Shown here: positions 1 through 8,596 of the stretch, in pieces | How positions within the stretch are numbered: the first letter of the stretch is position 1 | Layout: each line of letters starts with the position of its first letter | IMG/VR virus record: IMGVR_UViG_3300050021_000294 | Span: 1-60,288 of that record | Origin: a virus | Length of the DNA: 60,288 nucleotides | Reading direction: 5' to 3' (one strand) | The notes under the pieces: model-generated | Databases searched by the model: none | Told to the model about the DNA's origin: nothing | Seen by the model: only the letters and a program-made list of their open reading frames with translations | Made by a program: the position numbers and the translations under genes

Positions 1-71
1 ATTTACGCAATTGTTAAGGCTGTTTAGGGTAGAGTCAGTGTGGCTCACACCTTGCATATCGGGAACATCCA
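1..71. other. Window edge, upstream of the helicase gene
   Basis: No complete gene. On the plus strand a short reading frame runs from the window edge to a TAG at 25-27 and could be the end of a gene lying outside the window, but seven or eight codons cannot prove it. A small inverted repeat (GTGTG, 3-nt loop, CACAC) follows at about 38-50 and may be part of a terminator or leader. The GGGAA just before the ATG at 72 is a plausible ribosome binding site for the helicase. Confidence 0.25.
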
Positions 72-1658
72 ATGCTCATGTCTCCAGACTTATTTCTCGA
101 TTGCATCCTCTATATCATCAATGACAAAACGGAGCAATCTCGCAATCTCGTTCGTGAATTAGTTAATCTTTATGAAACAGATGCCCGCAATAATGCAACG
201 ATAGACAATGACATCGTACGTTTTTATATTCGCATTATTAAAACCATTATGGATACGGGTGTTTCAAAACAAAATCCAGATGAATTACGAATGATTTTAC
301 TGAAGTTTCAGTCAGATGCTGTATTATCAAAGCGTACTGAAATTTATAAACTATTAAACGATACATTTATGTCAACAGAACTATTGACTGAAGAAAAGCG
401 CTTACAGTATTTTGAACGTATTCAAAACGTTCTTATCATGTATCGCTGCAATAAGATGGCCGGAAAGTTTTACGGTGCGCTTGCTAAAGCTGGGGATATG
501 ATCAATCCATTTGATCAAATAAAAGAATTGCGTAAACTTTCTGGTATTGCCAAAGAAGTTGAAACGGCTTTTGATGATACAAAATCATCTAGTTCTCAGG
601 GTATTTCACTCATTGATAAGATTGATTTGTCCGATAAAGAATCTATGAAAGTGGGTTTGGACAAATATAAAGAACGAGCGGTATCTGGTGTTGTGCGACT
701 TGGTCTACAAGGACTTAATCGCATACTCGGAAAACGTGGTGGTCTTACGCGTGGGGAATCTTTAGTATTCTACGCACTTCCCCATCATTATAAATCTGGT
801 ATGTTGATGAGTGTTGCTGGATGGATTGCTCTCTACAATACACCCGTTTTAAACAGAGAAGATGCTGGAAAGAAGGCCCTGGTTCTTCTCATATCACTTG
901 AGAATGAAGCCTATCAAAACTTTGTTTGGATGTTTCGTCATTTCTACCAAACAATCAATCAGATGTCATCGGACCATATGACAGATGAACAAGTTACCGA
1001 TTGGACGTATACTGCATTTTCTGCCAAAGGTTATTCATTGATTATTGAACGCCATTTACCTTCAAAGTTCAACTATCCCCAATTTGTTGAAACTGTTGAA
1101 CGGTATGAGAATTCTGGTTATGTTGTTGTTACAGCATGTCTCGACTATCCCAATCTTATGGCAAAAGATGGAATTACAGCAGAACCTGCCGGACGACCCG
1201 ATCTTGCCGTGCGTGCTCTCTTTAGCGCATTATGCAACTATACCAAAACCAAAGGCATTACCTTTGTTGGAGCACATCCTCTCCATCGCGATGCTAAGAA
1301 GATTGCCGCTAGTGGTATTGTCAATGTCGTAAAACGCCTTGATACGAGTCATTTAGCTGACTCATTTGATGTGGCTCGTGAAATCGATGTTGAAATCTTT
1401 ATTCACATTGAACGAAACTTAGAGGGTGCTGTATATCTAACAATGCAACGTGGTAAACATCGTTATGTCGACGATACTCCAATTGCACACCAGTATACCG
1501 CATATCGGTTTCATCCTATCTACGGTATCAGCGACGATTTGTTATTACAGGCTGAATTTGTATCGGACATATACTCAGATCCCCGTAGTTCTGAAGGCAT
1601 GCACGGGATTCCAGATCAACCCCACGAAACTGATATTGAAGAAGTTTTAATCTTCTAA
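72..1658 (+). CDS. DnaB-family replicative helicase-like ATPase
   Basis: Probable hexameric replicative helicase (RecA-fold, DnaB family) that would unwind phage DNA ahead of the replisome. The first 170 or so residues are helical with no recognised motif. A DnaB-like core follows: GGLTRGESLVFYALP leads into a P-loop-like segment (about residues 234-242) reading HHYKSG, and a beta strand ending in SLENE (about 270-280) matches the DnaB Walker-B-proximal SLEM region. The P-loop is non-canonical: the glycine before the lysine is Tyr. The C-terminal third (THLADSFDVAREIDVEIFIHIERN) looks like the DnaB segment that judges between DNA-bound states. The ATG at 72 follows GGGAAC. A structured hairpin element begins immediately at the stop codon. 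Family level is fairly secure; a DnaB/RadA-like recombination ATPase is the alternative. Confidence 0.72.
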   Translation: MLMSPDLFLDCILYIINDKTEQSRNLVRELVNLYETDARNNATIDNDIVRFYIRIIKTIMDTGVSKQNPDELRMILLKFQSDAVLSKRTEIYKLLNDTFMSTELLTEEKRLQYFERIQNVLIMYRCNKMAGKFYGALAKAGDMINPFDQIKELRKLSGIAKEVETAFDDTKSSSSQGISLIDKIDLSDKESMKVGLDKYKERAVSGVVRLGLQGLNRILGKRGGLTRGESLVFYALPHHYKSGMLMSVAGWIALYNTPVLNREDAGKKALVLLISLENEAYQNFVWMFRHFYQTINQMSSDHMTDEQVTDWTYTAFSAKGYSLIIERHLPSKFNYPQFVETVERYENSGYVVVTACLDYPNLMAKDGITAEPAGRPDLAVRALFSALCNYTKTKGITFVGAHPLHRDAKKIAASGIVNVVKRLDTSHLADSFDVAREIDVEIFIHIERNLEGAVYLTMQRGKHRYVDDTPIAHQYTAYRFHPIYGISDDLLLQAEFVSDIYSDPRSSEGMHGIPDQPHETDIEEVLIF

Positions 1659-1659
1659 C

Positions 1660-1716
1660 CGAGATCTGAGTGGATCTCGCTAGAGCTTATCTGATCTTTG
1701 ATCAGATAAAGTTAAC
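1660..1716 (+). repeat. Double-hairpin AGTTAAC module, copy A
   Basis: Starts in the stop codon region of the helicase gene. It has two consecutive hairpins: 1660-1679 (stem CGAGATC / GATCTCG) and 1687-1709 (stem TTATCTGATC, TTT loop, GATCAGATAA), joined by CTAGAGC and followed by AGTTAAC. The second hairpin is identical to that of copy C after the chimallin-like gene (21750-21772). It may be a terminator, a 3' end stabiliser or a protein-binding site; there is no T-run directly after it. Confidence 0.6.
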
Positions 1717-1800
1717 TAAGAAAATCGTATATTTGTTTGTTGTAACAATAACATTTAGCAGTTGATCTAGTGGTATCTGAATAATAAAAAACACAGATTA

Positions 1801-1808
1801 TATATTGT
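1801..1808 (+). promoter_or_regulatory. Possible early promoter, variant TATATTGT
   Basis: The context CAGATTATATATTGT resembles the other early promoters of the window (AGATATATATTAC), with the last two bases changed. It lies in a 146-bp gap after the helicase gene and just before the next coding frame. If it is real, transcription would begin close to 1815, so the TTG at 1805 could not be the start codon of the next gene. Confidence 0.35.
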
Positions 1809-1849
1809 ATAGCACCAACTCATATCATTTATTTTTTGGTGGATATCTG

Positions 1850-3070
1850 ATTGTCAGCACTGATAATGCCATTTCAGATATTTCTACTCTAAACCAGGTT
1901 TGTCGTGCGTATTCCGATCAACTGCTAAAAAATAAAAAAAAGGCGCACTGTCTGATGACAACTTCCAATTGTCTAATTGAGTCGGAAACCACTGTTGAAA
2001 CATGCAATGAACCTACAATTCGTATGTTCAAGAGTGATCGTGGATATAATATCAACATCGGTGAGATTGCTAAAGCGATCTACGAGCAATCCATTGAAGC
2101 AGTTCGGTTTATTGACATTCCGTCTATCGTTCGCGAACAACGTCGGGGAACTGATGTTTCTGATACCCCCACACTCTCAGAAGTTGGCGTTACCACCGTT
2201 TCTTCCGCCACCGGATTTCAGTTTTGTCAGGTGGTTGCCGGCACAGATGCGCGTCCAATCAGCATCGACAATGTATTGTTTGTGAGTAACGATCCGGCCA
2301 ATACCGGGATCAATCACGGCACTGGTGGTGTTGAGATCGGTAGCTATTTTGGTCTCGGTTGGAAACGACGTTCTGATAGCATCACATTGATTTATCGTGT
2401 GATTAGCTGTGAAGAATACATATCCAGCGAAGCACAGCCACCCGATCGCAACAATCGTCCAGCTCGACCAATTGCCAAGTTGACATGCGTACTTGATGGA
2501 CATTCGATGAGAACTTGGCGTGGTATTAACGGCGATGTGCCAAATTCTCTGGCAGCACTCCACAGTGCAGTTGAAGAACGCATGAAGTCGGATTATAATG
2601 TCCCGGTTTATATGGACATGATTCGGATGATCAGCAGCACTGAAGCAAGCAGAACAATTGCTGAGCAGATGAAGACGGAACAATTTGGGATGGTCAAATC
2701 ATACGACCCAGAGACGTTCCGTCGCGAAGTGTATGATGAAGTCATGGCTATTCGGAATAGTCAATATTCCAAACTGCCGACTGGCGCTGACGTGAAGCGC
2801 AAAGTCAGTCCATTGCATGCTGTCGAGACTATCGAACTCGATCGTGAGCAAAATTCTATTACGGTTGAAGTGGTGATCCCGCGCGACGACGGTGTTGCTC
2901 CTGTACACTATCAGACGATTCTCACCCCTGAGAATTTCTTCGATCAAGATGGGCGCGTTGTGCTCGAACGCGGACTCGTTTTAAAGAGTTCATCCTTTGA
3001 GAAGTTTCGGACCGAACTTGAAAGCCGTCGGGATTCAATCATCTCGGTACACTTGACAAGCATCCGCTAA
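1850..3070 (+). CDS. Unknown protein, about 406 residues
   Basis: No family recognised. The frame is open from 1805. The start is unclear: a TTG at 1805 sits inside a promoter-like element, ATT at 1850 has GGTGG (1838-1842) at good spacing, and the first in-frame ATG is at 1955 behind an AAGG. The start given here is a compromise. The protein is mixed alpha/beta with no transmembrane segment or signal peptide; the middle (about 140-220) is strand-rich and the stretch around 260-330 is helical. The codon choice from about 2000 on is richer in G and C than in the helicase gene upstream. The gene stands alone, ending at a strong hairpin that faces a converging gene. A virion or DNA-metabolism role cannot be decided. 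Confidence 0.7.
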   Translation: MVSTDNAISDISTLNQVCRAYSDQLLKNKKKAHCLMTTSNCLIESETTVETCNEPTIRMFKSDRGYNINIGEIAKAIYEQSIEAVRFIDIPSIVREQRRGTDVSDTPTLSEVGVTTVSSATGFQFCQVVAGTDARPISIDNVLFVSNDPANTGINHGTGGVEIGSYFGLGWKRRSDSITLIYRVISCEEYISSEAQPPDRNNRPARPIAKLTCVLDGHSMRTWRGINGDVPNSLAALHSAVEERMKSDYNVPVYMDMIRMISSTEASRTIAEQMKTEQFGMVKSYDPETFRREVYDEVMAIRNSQYSKLPTGADVKRKVSPLHAVETIELDREQNSITVEVVIPRDDGVAPVHYQTILTPENFFDQDGRVVLERGLVLKSSSFEKFRTELESRRDSIISVHLTSIR

Positions 3071-3081
3071 GCAATATTGCT

Positions 3082-3113
3082 CTCTAGGATCAGGCATCTG
3101 CCTGATCCTAGAG
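3082..3113. terminator. Bidirectional hairpin terminator
   Basis: A 14-bp perfect stem (CTCTAGGATCAGGC, loop ATCT, then the complement) lies between the converging genes ending at 3070 (+) and 3124 (-), and can serve both strands. Confidence 0.75.
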
Positions 3114-3123
3114 CAGTATACAT

Positions 3124-4038
3124 TTAAGCTTCGAGTAATCTACGAATCACCAACACAAAATTATGCTCAATTCTTTGCATCGACTCATATACCACACCGA
3201 GCATATCCAACTGAACACTTGCTGTCATAACGAGTTTATAAAGTGACCGTACTGCAACTTTATCAACTGGAGTCTTTTGTTGTTCAAGTGATGTAACAAG
3301 AGTATCGATGATCTTTTCAATCTTATCTAAATCATTACAAATACTTTCTGCTTTTTGAAAGATAGCATTATAACCAAGTATGTGTTTGTCAATTGCAATA
3401 AGTTCATCAAAGGAAGAGATGACTGTATTAAGTGGGACCTCTAGTGTTTTATCCGCAGTAAAAATATGACGAAGACTTGTTTCAACAGAATCTTTAGTTA
3501 CACGAGCAATGGCTTTTGTTGTATCTTCTGCTGGTAACAAATGTCCGGCAGTATTAACTGCAGAAAGATATGCTTGTAATGTTGTAATTGTATTTTCAAT
3601 TGCAAGAGTCTTATATAATTCTTCAACTATAGTGGTAGCCTGTAGATAACCAACCTTCATTCCAGATGGAATGGGTATTGACAAATCGATGTTAAATTGT
3701 TGATGCTTAAAGAATTGATTGAGAAGGAGTATATGAGATTCATGATAGGTCAATAATTCAGAACGTTTGAATTTTTTATTAAAACCCACAAGACTTGTTT
3801 TAAAATTATTGAGGATTCTAGCGAATCCATCAAAGAGTCGAAGAGCGAAGTCAAATGATTCGATTGCTTCACTGTGGGTGATGGGACAGTCGAGCTGTTC
3901 TAAGGCAAAGTACGAGACATTTAGATCATGTGCCATGGTGATATTCTTAGTCCCGATCATTCTTCTATATAATAGCTCGAATGCCTTTGATTGAATATTT
4001 ATTCGAGGCTGAGATCTTATGACATAGCACAAATACAT
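3124..4038 (-). CDS. Unknown helical protein
   Basis: Not recognised. About 304 residues if it starts at 4038; starts at 3960 (MIGTKNI) or 3936 (MAHDLNV) are also possible, since no start has a strong ribosome binding site and the 4038 start leaves only 24 bp to the divergent RecA-like gene. The protein looks almost entirely alpha-helical with heptad-like Leu/Ile spacing over roughly 180-300 (for example EKIIDTLVTSLEQQ), suggesting a coiled coil or helical bundle. No transmembrane segment. It converges with the gene at 1850-3070 across a shared hairpin. A scaffold or structural role would fit such a fold, but this is a guess. Confidence 0.65.
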   Translation of the reverse strand: MYLCYVIRSQPRINIQSKAFELLYRRMIGTKNITMAHDLNVSYFALEQLDCPITHSEAIESFDFALRLFDGFARILNNFKTSLVGFNKKFKRSELLTYHESHILLLNQFFKHQQFNIDLSIPIPSGMKVGYLQATTIVEELYKTLAIENTITTLQAYLSAVNTAGHLLPAEDTTKAIARVTKDSVETSLRHIFTADKTLEVPLNTVISSFDELIAIDKHILGYNAIFQKAESICNDLDKIEKIIDTLVTSLEQQKTPVDKVAVRSLYKLVMTASVQLDMLGVVYESMQRIEHNFVLVIRRLLEA

Positions 4039-4062
4039 TTCTTCTCAATAAGGATCGACATC

Positions 4063-5481
4063 ATGGGTCTTTTGGATTCGATAGATTTTAAAGAAAGCGC
4101 ATTCCAACCTTACTTGAACACCGGAACATTACTTGATGTTCAAGCAGGCGTATTCATTCCAGGTAGTCATGGTGGTATGATTTTAAATGGTGGATTGAGT
4201 ACCACCAATGCAGTTGTTGGTAGAGAACAAATGTTCAAGTCTACCGAACTCATGTCTTACATTGTACGTGCAATGAAACACTATCCTCAATCTGAATGTT
4301 TCATATATGACACAGAATATGCTCAGAAGAAAGATCGATTGATTAAATTTTCAACTTTTTCAGATTATAACACGTTTGATGGTCGCTTAAAGATTTCCAC
4401 ACCAGCTGAAGAAACAGCAGAAGAATTTTTTGAAAAAGTTAAAGCTATGTGTGCTTATAAGCTTGCCAATCCAAAAGACTTCATGGTCGATTCTCCGCTA
4501 CTGGATCCCCGCACCGGAAATCCCATGAAAGTCTGGATTCCAACCTTTGTTGTATTCGACAGTTGGTCTGAAATGACCTCTGGTAATGTACAAGGCATTC
4601 TTGAAACAAAAGTTCTTGGATCTTCAGATACTAATATGATATTTATGAAAGATGGCATAATCAAAAAGATGATGTTATCTCAAATTCCTAGATTGGCCAC
4701 AATGGCTGGTGTATACTTTATGATGTCTGCACATCTTGGTAATAAGTTCGAACTCAATCCTCGGGTGACATCTCCCAAAAGTCTACCCTTTATGAAAGCC
4801 GCTGACAAACCCAAAGAAGTAGGATCAAATTTTAACTTCTTAATGTCAAACTATCTCGAAATGCGCAAAGTTGAAGTTTTGGTCGATGATAAAATACCTA
4901 TCTATCCAACAGACGGATCGAGTGATTCAGAACTTAGTGAAGTAACCGCTATCATGTTGCGGTGTAAGAACAACATGAGTGGAACATTGCTACCGATGGT
5001 CGTTAGTCAAACCTCAGGCATCATGTCGGATTTGAGTAATTACAATTACATTCGTAAAAACGAATATTTTGGATTACTTGGTAGTAAAGTTCACCACAAA
5101 CCAGCTATGACAGATATTAGTGTTGGACGCACCACTATCCGAGAGAAGCTAAATGATCCAAAACTGGCACATGCGATTGAACTGTTGGCTCAGTTATGTT
5201 ACATCCAAAACAATTGGGTTCAATCTCCGGGTGCCGAAGTTAACTTTTCTATGAAGCCCGAAGTTCTTGCTGAAAAACTATTAGCAAGTGATTCTCCAAC
5301 GACATCCGATATATTGGAAAGTCGTAGTTGGTGGACATACGATAAGACAAATAAACAACCGTATCTTTCACTTTACGACGTTCTGGCAATCGCACAAGGT
5401 GTTTACAAAGCCAAAGGTGTCTCACTAGCGGGTCTTGTAGTACCGAAGCCTTCAGTTGTTACATCTAAAAAAGCAGTCTGA
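4063..5481 (+). CDS. RecA/UvsX-like recombinase ATPase
   Basis: Probable strand-exchange ATPase of the RecA/UvsX type, for recombination-dependent replication and repair. About residues 29-48 read AGVFIPGSHGGMILNGGLST and lead into a P-loop-like GREQMFKST (53-61); T4 UvsX also has Phe-Lys-Ser in its Walker A. The strand ECFIYDTE (78-85) corresponds to RecA FIDAE with the catalytic Glu, and TFVVFDSWSEM matches the Walker B strand. YFMMSAHLGNKF fits the L2-proximal strand. Length (472) exceeds UvsX (about 390), with extra C-terminal sequence. The ATG at 4063 is chosen because AAGGA stands about 9 nt upstream; the frame is open to 3991. An unusual DnaB/RadA paralogue is possible. The gene ends at a strong hairpin. 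Confidence 0.65.
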   Translation: MGLLDSIDFKESAFQPYLNTGTLLDVQAGVFIPGSHGGMILNGGLSTTNAVVGREQMFKSTELMSYIVRAMKHYPQSECFIYDTEYAQKKDRLIKFSTFSDYNTFDGRLKISTPAEETAEEFFEKVKAMCAYKLANPKDFMVDSPLLDPRTGNPMKVWIPTFVVFDSWSEMTSGNVQGILETKVLGSSDTNMIFMKDGIIKKMMLSQIPRLATMAGVYFMMSAHLGNKFELNPRVTSPKSLPFMKAADKPKEVGSNFNFLMSNYLEMRKVEVLVDDKIPIYPTDGSSDSELSEVTAIMLRCKNNMSGTLLPMVVSQTSGIMSDLSNYNYIRKNEYFGLLGSKVHHKPAMTDISVGRTTIREKLNDPKLAHAIELLAQLCYIQNNWVQSPGAEVNFSMKPEVLAEKLLASDSPTTSDILESRSWWTYDKTNKQPYLSLYDVLAIAQGVYKAKGVSLAGLVVPKPSVVTSKKAV

Positions 5482-5494
5482 TAAGACCATAATA

Positions 5495-5526
5495 CTAGTG
5501 GGGATCGCCATAGCGATCCCCACTAG
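5495..5526. terminator. Bidirectional hairpin terminator
   Basis: Perfect 14-bp stem (CTAGTGGGGATCGC, loop CATA, complement) between the converging RecA-like gene (+) and the small membrane protein gene (-). Confidence 0.75.
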
Positions 5527-5539
5527 GTTTGGTAAATAC

Positions 5540-5881
5540 TTAATGTGGGACTGTATAAATCGGACATTTACGATCTGATTTAATCCAAGCTGCTTCTGAT
5601 AAATGTAATTGTGATACGGTATCTTCAATGGTATTGAGTTTATTGACAGAAGTATCTAACATATTATTTTGCAAAATAAGTTTTTGTGCAATAACATCTT
5701 GTTGAACTGTCACTGCTACTAAATTGGGATTGTTGCTTGAAGTTGTAGATGCTGTAGATAGAATGGGATAGTCTAAAACTAGAAAATGGTACCCTGTATA
5801 AATAGCTGAAAGAAAACCTAAAACGGCGATAGTTTCACGGAAGGATGCATATAATCCACCAGCTCTTGGAATGAGCATCAT
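5540..5881 (-). CDS. Small single-pass membrane protein
   Basis: 113 residues with one clear hydrophobic segment (about 17-37, TIAVLGFLSAIYTGYHFLVL) after a short N-terminus, then a polar helical region (about 60-100) with coiled-coil character (LILQNNMLDTSVNKLNTIED). The ATG pair at the start follows AAGGAG at good spacing. It sits alone between two hairpins, on the same strand as the reductase gene. This layout resembles a spanin or holin-associated protein, but no lysozyme is adjacent, so the function is open. Confidence 0.7.
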   Translation of the reverse strand: MMLIPRAGGLYASFRETIAVLGFLSAIYTGYHFLVLDYPILSTASTTSSNNPNLVAVTVQQDVIAQKLILQNNMLDTSVNKLNTIEDTVSQLHLSEAAWIKSDRKCPIYTVPH

Positions 5882-5920
5882 GACTTAAACTCCTTTTTGA
5901 ATGGCCATATGATAGCCTCC

Positions 5921-5951
5921 ATACCAAGTGGTCGTGAAGACCACTTGGTAT
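5921..5951 (-). terminator. Hairpin terminator after the reductase gene
   Basis: A 13-bp stem (ATACCAAGTGGTC, loop GTGAA, complement), about 30 nt past the stop of the minus-strand reductase gene and upstream of the small membrane protein gene, so it separates two transcription units. Confidence 0.65.
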
Positions 5952-5983
5952 TTCGGTTTAGCGAGTTGAATATTTAGTCGATA

Positions 5984-8383
5984 CTAGATCGGACAAATAC
6001 CCGAAGCACACTGGAGATGAACCAAATCAATTTCTTCGTTGTCGTTCTCAACTTTGATATTTTGAACAAGTTCCACAAATCGCTCCAATGAAACTTCTTC
6101 TTCTGGAAGATACTCATATCCCATTTCAGCATCGGATTTACTTGGAAGAATAGCACAACATCTGACAGTGGATTGATGCTCTCGCACGATAGTACGAAAC
6201 GCTTCTACATCAAAGTTATTGGTCAATACTTTCAGTGTGTAGCTTATCTGATTTCCTCTATCTTTACCGATCCAATACTTTTCTAACAAACGCAACCATT
6301 GATATTGATCAGATGGAGATGCCTCACTGGCGGTAACGACACGTTCACCAATACCAAGACGAACCAATAGAGGTACTGTTGGAAATCCAACAATTGTCAT
6401 TCCTTGGAAAGTCTTAAGCCCTCGCATTGGATATCCTTGGGATTCGTATTCAGCAAGTCGTGGATCGGAACCAACATCCCATTGACGAGTATCTGAATTT
6501 TGAGTACCTTTAAATTGAACCCAACGAAGATATTGACGACGGGCTGGTAGGTGAACACCTTCAGTTAAACCAAACAATTTCGAGGTAGATCCGGCCGGTT
6601 TCACAGTCGTTACAGTAATTGGATCATTCATTCCTAGAAATTCAGAATATGAACAACTCTCATCTTTAGCTGCAAATGAAAAACGCTCCATCATGTTCCA
6701 GAATGGTGCTGACTTGATAGGATCTAGTAGATCATTAAAATCATAACCAAACCGCATCCAAGCATATTCATGTAATCCAGTTGGACCAATACCAATACGG
6801 TTGGTACGAGCAATTTCTTTGCCATAAAGGGCATTCATCGTATTGACACGAATCAGAAATCTTACACCCAATCGCACAGATTCTTCGATACGATCGTCCC
6901 ATCGCTCAGCCCACTCGTCTGAGATTCCTCCAGGTTCGAATGTCATCAGATCAAGCGGACAGGCAAGTAGTGGGGCAAAATCAGCAATGACACATACGCC
7001 ACCAGCCACATGGAGCGAAATTTCGGAGCATGGATTAGTGGTTACAGGGAATCTAGACACTGCACTTCGACGAGTCAGTTCTGCTAACAGGCCACATGCC
7101 TCATCAACATGATAACGATCACTTTGAAAATCTTCACCATTTTCATAAACTGGACGATCCCTGGCACTACCAGTACGATGGTCTTCGAGTTTATCGACAT
7201 TGATAAATCCAGGTTCGCCATTTACATACGCACATAGCGTTACTTCGTCGAATACGGCGTGGGCATGAATAGACAGTGGATCGTCGGTTGCTTCTGCTTG
7301 AACCAGTGACCAAAATGTCTTATCGACCATTACCGAATGATTGGCAGTCCACAGTCCACCTTCACTCTTGATTCGAATAAATGCAAGAATATCACGATCG
7401 CGCCAACTTTTGGTTGCCATTCTTGCAGCGCGACGTGCTCCACCAACCTGAACTTCAATCGAGAAGTAATGGTCGATGCGCAATGCTTGTTCCCAGAGCC
7501 ACATTTTAGACTTAGCCAACATGACATGATTGCGAAGATTCAAGAAAGCGCGCATCACGGAAACGGGGCCGGAAGCTGGACGGTTTTGCATTCCACCGAT
7601 GGGAGCACCTAATCGACGAATATGTGAGAACTTTAACAAGAGAGTCTTATTACTCTCGTGTCGGAAGGCCATTGCTTCGAGAATCTCGACTGCTTTACCC
7701 CATCCCTCACGACTGTCGGCGATGTCGTGTTGGATCGTATCTGGCGGAATACTGGAGAGGTCTGATACAAAATTATTTGCAATATATTGGCGCATAATAC
7801 CAGTTGGATCGGTTGTAGTACCATATGGCAATATACCGAGATCAACACCAAGTTGACATTGTGATTTGACATCATGGGGATAATCAGGATGTTCTGGGGA
7901 TAAATATAACAACAACGTTGGTGCGGCTTGCCAGTCCACAACGATAAGTTCGTCATCATACGAACGACCGACGCCTGCGCCATTCAGTAACAAATAGAAC
8001 TTAGCAAATGTGGTAATGGCTGTGGCGCAATTCGAGAAAACTTCGATATTTCTTAGGGATTGCGACATATCTCCATGTTGAAGATGTCGACCAGAAGTGA
8101 GCAATGCGCCAGTAGCGATAGCATTGCGCAATTGCTTCTGTTCATTACATTCGTCATCCATGAGGGGATGACCCAGAAGACTCATATTACCAGCAGCTAC
8201 GCGATCTGCAACACGTCCAAATGACTCATCATCACCTTCACGAAACACAGTACGACGAGCAACTGCAATGCCCATACCCGGATCTAAAGTTCTGGAGGTT
8301 ACTGGTATATGACCAAAATGATTTGTTGCAATAGTCGACGATATCGACATTTCCGATTCGGACAATTTCATCGCATAGTTCAT
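5984..8383 (-). CDS. nrdJ: Class II (adenosylcobalamin) ribonucleoside-triphosphate reductase
   Basis: Reduces ribonucleotides to deoxyribonucleotides with a B12-derived radical, supplying DNA precursors without an NrdB subunit or oxygen. The 799-residue protein follows the monomeric Lactobacillus leichmannii type. It has VFSNCATAITTF with Cys119, a loop-like NGAGVGRS (134-141), GGARRAARMATKSW (314-327), the active-site NPCSEI with Cys452 and Glu454 (the family usually has NPCGEI), TVKPAGSTSKLFGLTEGVH, and a C-terminal CASGICPI (792-799), the redox-active Cys pair of this family (CEGGACPI in L. leichmannii). All essential cysteines are therefore present and the gene looks intact. The ATG at 8383 has GAAGG upstream; a second ATG 12 nt further in is possible. 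The gene forms its own minus-strand unit, bounded by hairpins at 5921 and 8559. Confidence 0.93.
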   Translation of the reverse strand: MNYAMKLSESEMSISSTIATNHFGHIPVTSRTLDPGMGIAVARRTVFREGDDESFGRVADRVAAGNMSLLGHPLMDDECNEQKQLRNAIATGALLTSGRHLQHGDMSQSLRNIEVFSNCATAITTFAKFYLLLNGAGVGRSYDDELIVVDWQAAPTLLLYLSPEHPDYPHDVKSQCQLGVDLGILPYGTTTDPTGIMRQYIANNFVSDLSSIPPDTIQHDIADSREGWGKAVEILEAMAFRHESNKTLLLKFSHIRRLGAPIGGMQNRPASGPVSVMRAFLNLRNHVMLAKSKMWLWEQALRIDHYFSIEVQVGGARRAARMATKSWRDRDILAFIRIKSEGGLWTANHSVMVDKTFWSLVQAEATDDPLSIHAHAVFDEVTLCAYVNGEPGFINVDKLEDHRTGSARDRPVYENGEDFQSDRYHVDEACGLLAELTRRSAVSRFPVTTNPCSEISLHVAGGVCVIADFAPLLACPLDLMTFEPGGISDEWAERWDDRIEESVRLGVRFLIRVNTMNALYGKEIARTNRIGIGPTGLHEYAWMRFGYDFNDLLDPIKSAPFWNMMERFSFAAKDESCSYSEFLGMNDPITVTTVKPAGSTSKLFGLTEGVHLPARRQYLRWVQFKGTQNSDTRQWDVGSDPRLAEYESQGYPMRGLKTFQGMTIVGFPTVPLLVRLGIGERVVTASEASPSDQYQWLRLLEKYWIGKDRGNQISYTLKVLTNNFDVEAFRTIVREHQSTVRCCAILPSKSDAEMGYEYLPEEEVSLERFVELVQNIKVENDNEEIDLVHLQCASGICPI

Positions 8384-8558
8384 TTTGGTCAGACCTTCGT
8401 ATTTACATAGTTACAGGACGAAATCTCTGCTATTGCTGTGATATTTCTACCGAACATGTAGTTCTCCGCTAATTTTTTGGATGCATAAGATGGTCATTGG
8501 TGGGTCTTTTTATAAGTATTTTGCTTAAAAATACCAGCTTTAATTTGTTGACAAAACC
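8384..8558. other. Intergenic region upstream of the reductase
   Basis: An A+T-rich stretch that must contain the minus-strand reductase promoter. It has no TATATTAC element on either strand and no open frame of interest; nothing further is seen. Confidence 0.4.
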
Positions 8559-8590
8559 TAACACACAGGGGATTAATCCCCTGTGTGTTA
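8559..8590 (-). terminator. Hairpin terminator after the fibre operon
   Basis: A 14-bp perfect stem (TAACACACAGGGGA, loop TTAA, complement), 6 nt after the stop of the last minus-strand fibre gene. Confidence 0.75.
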
Positions 8591-8596
8591 TCTCTT

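Noticed and set aside
2177-2683. 168-residue frame on the minus strand inside 1850-3070
   Set aside because: Shadow of the real gene: no ribosome site, antisense to a protein-like frame.
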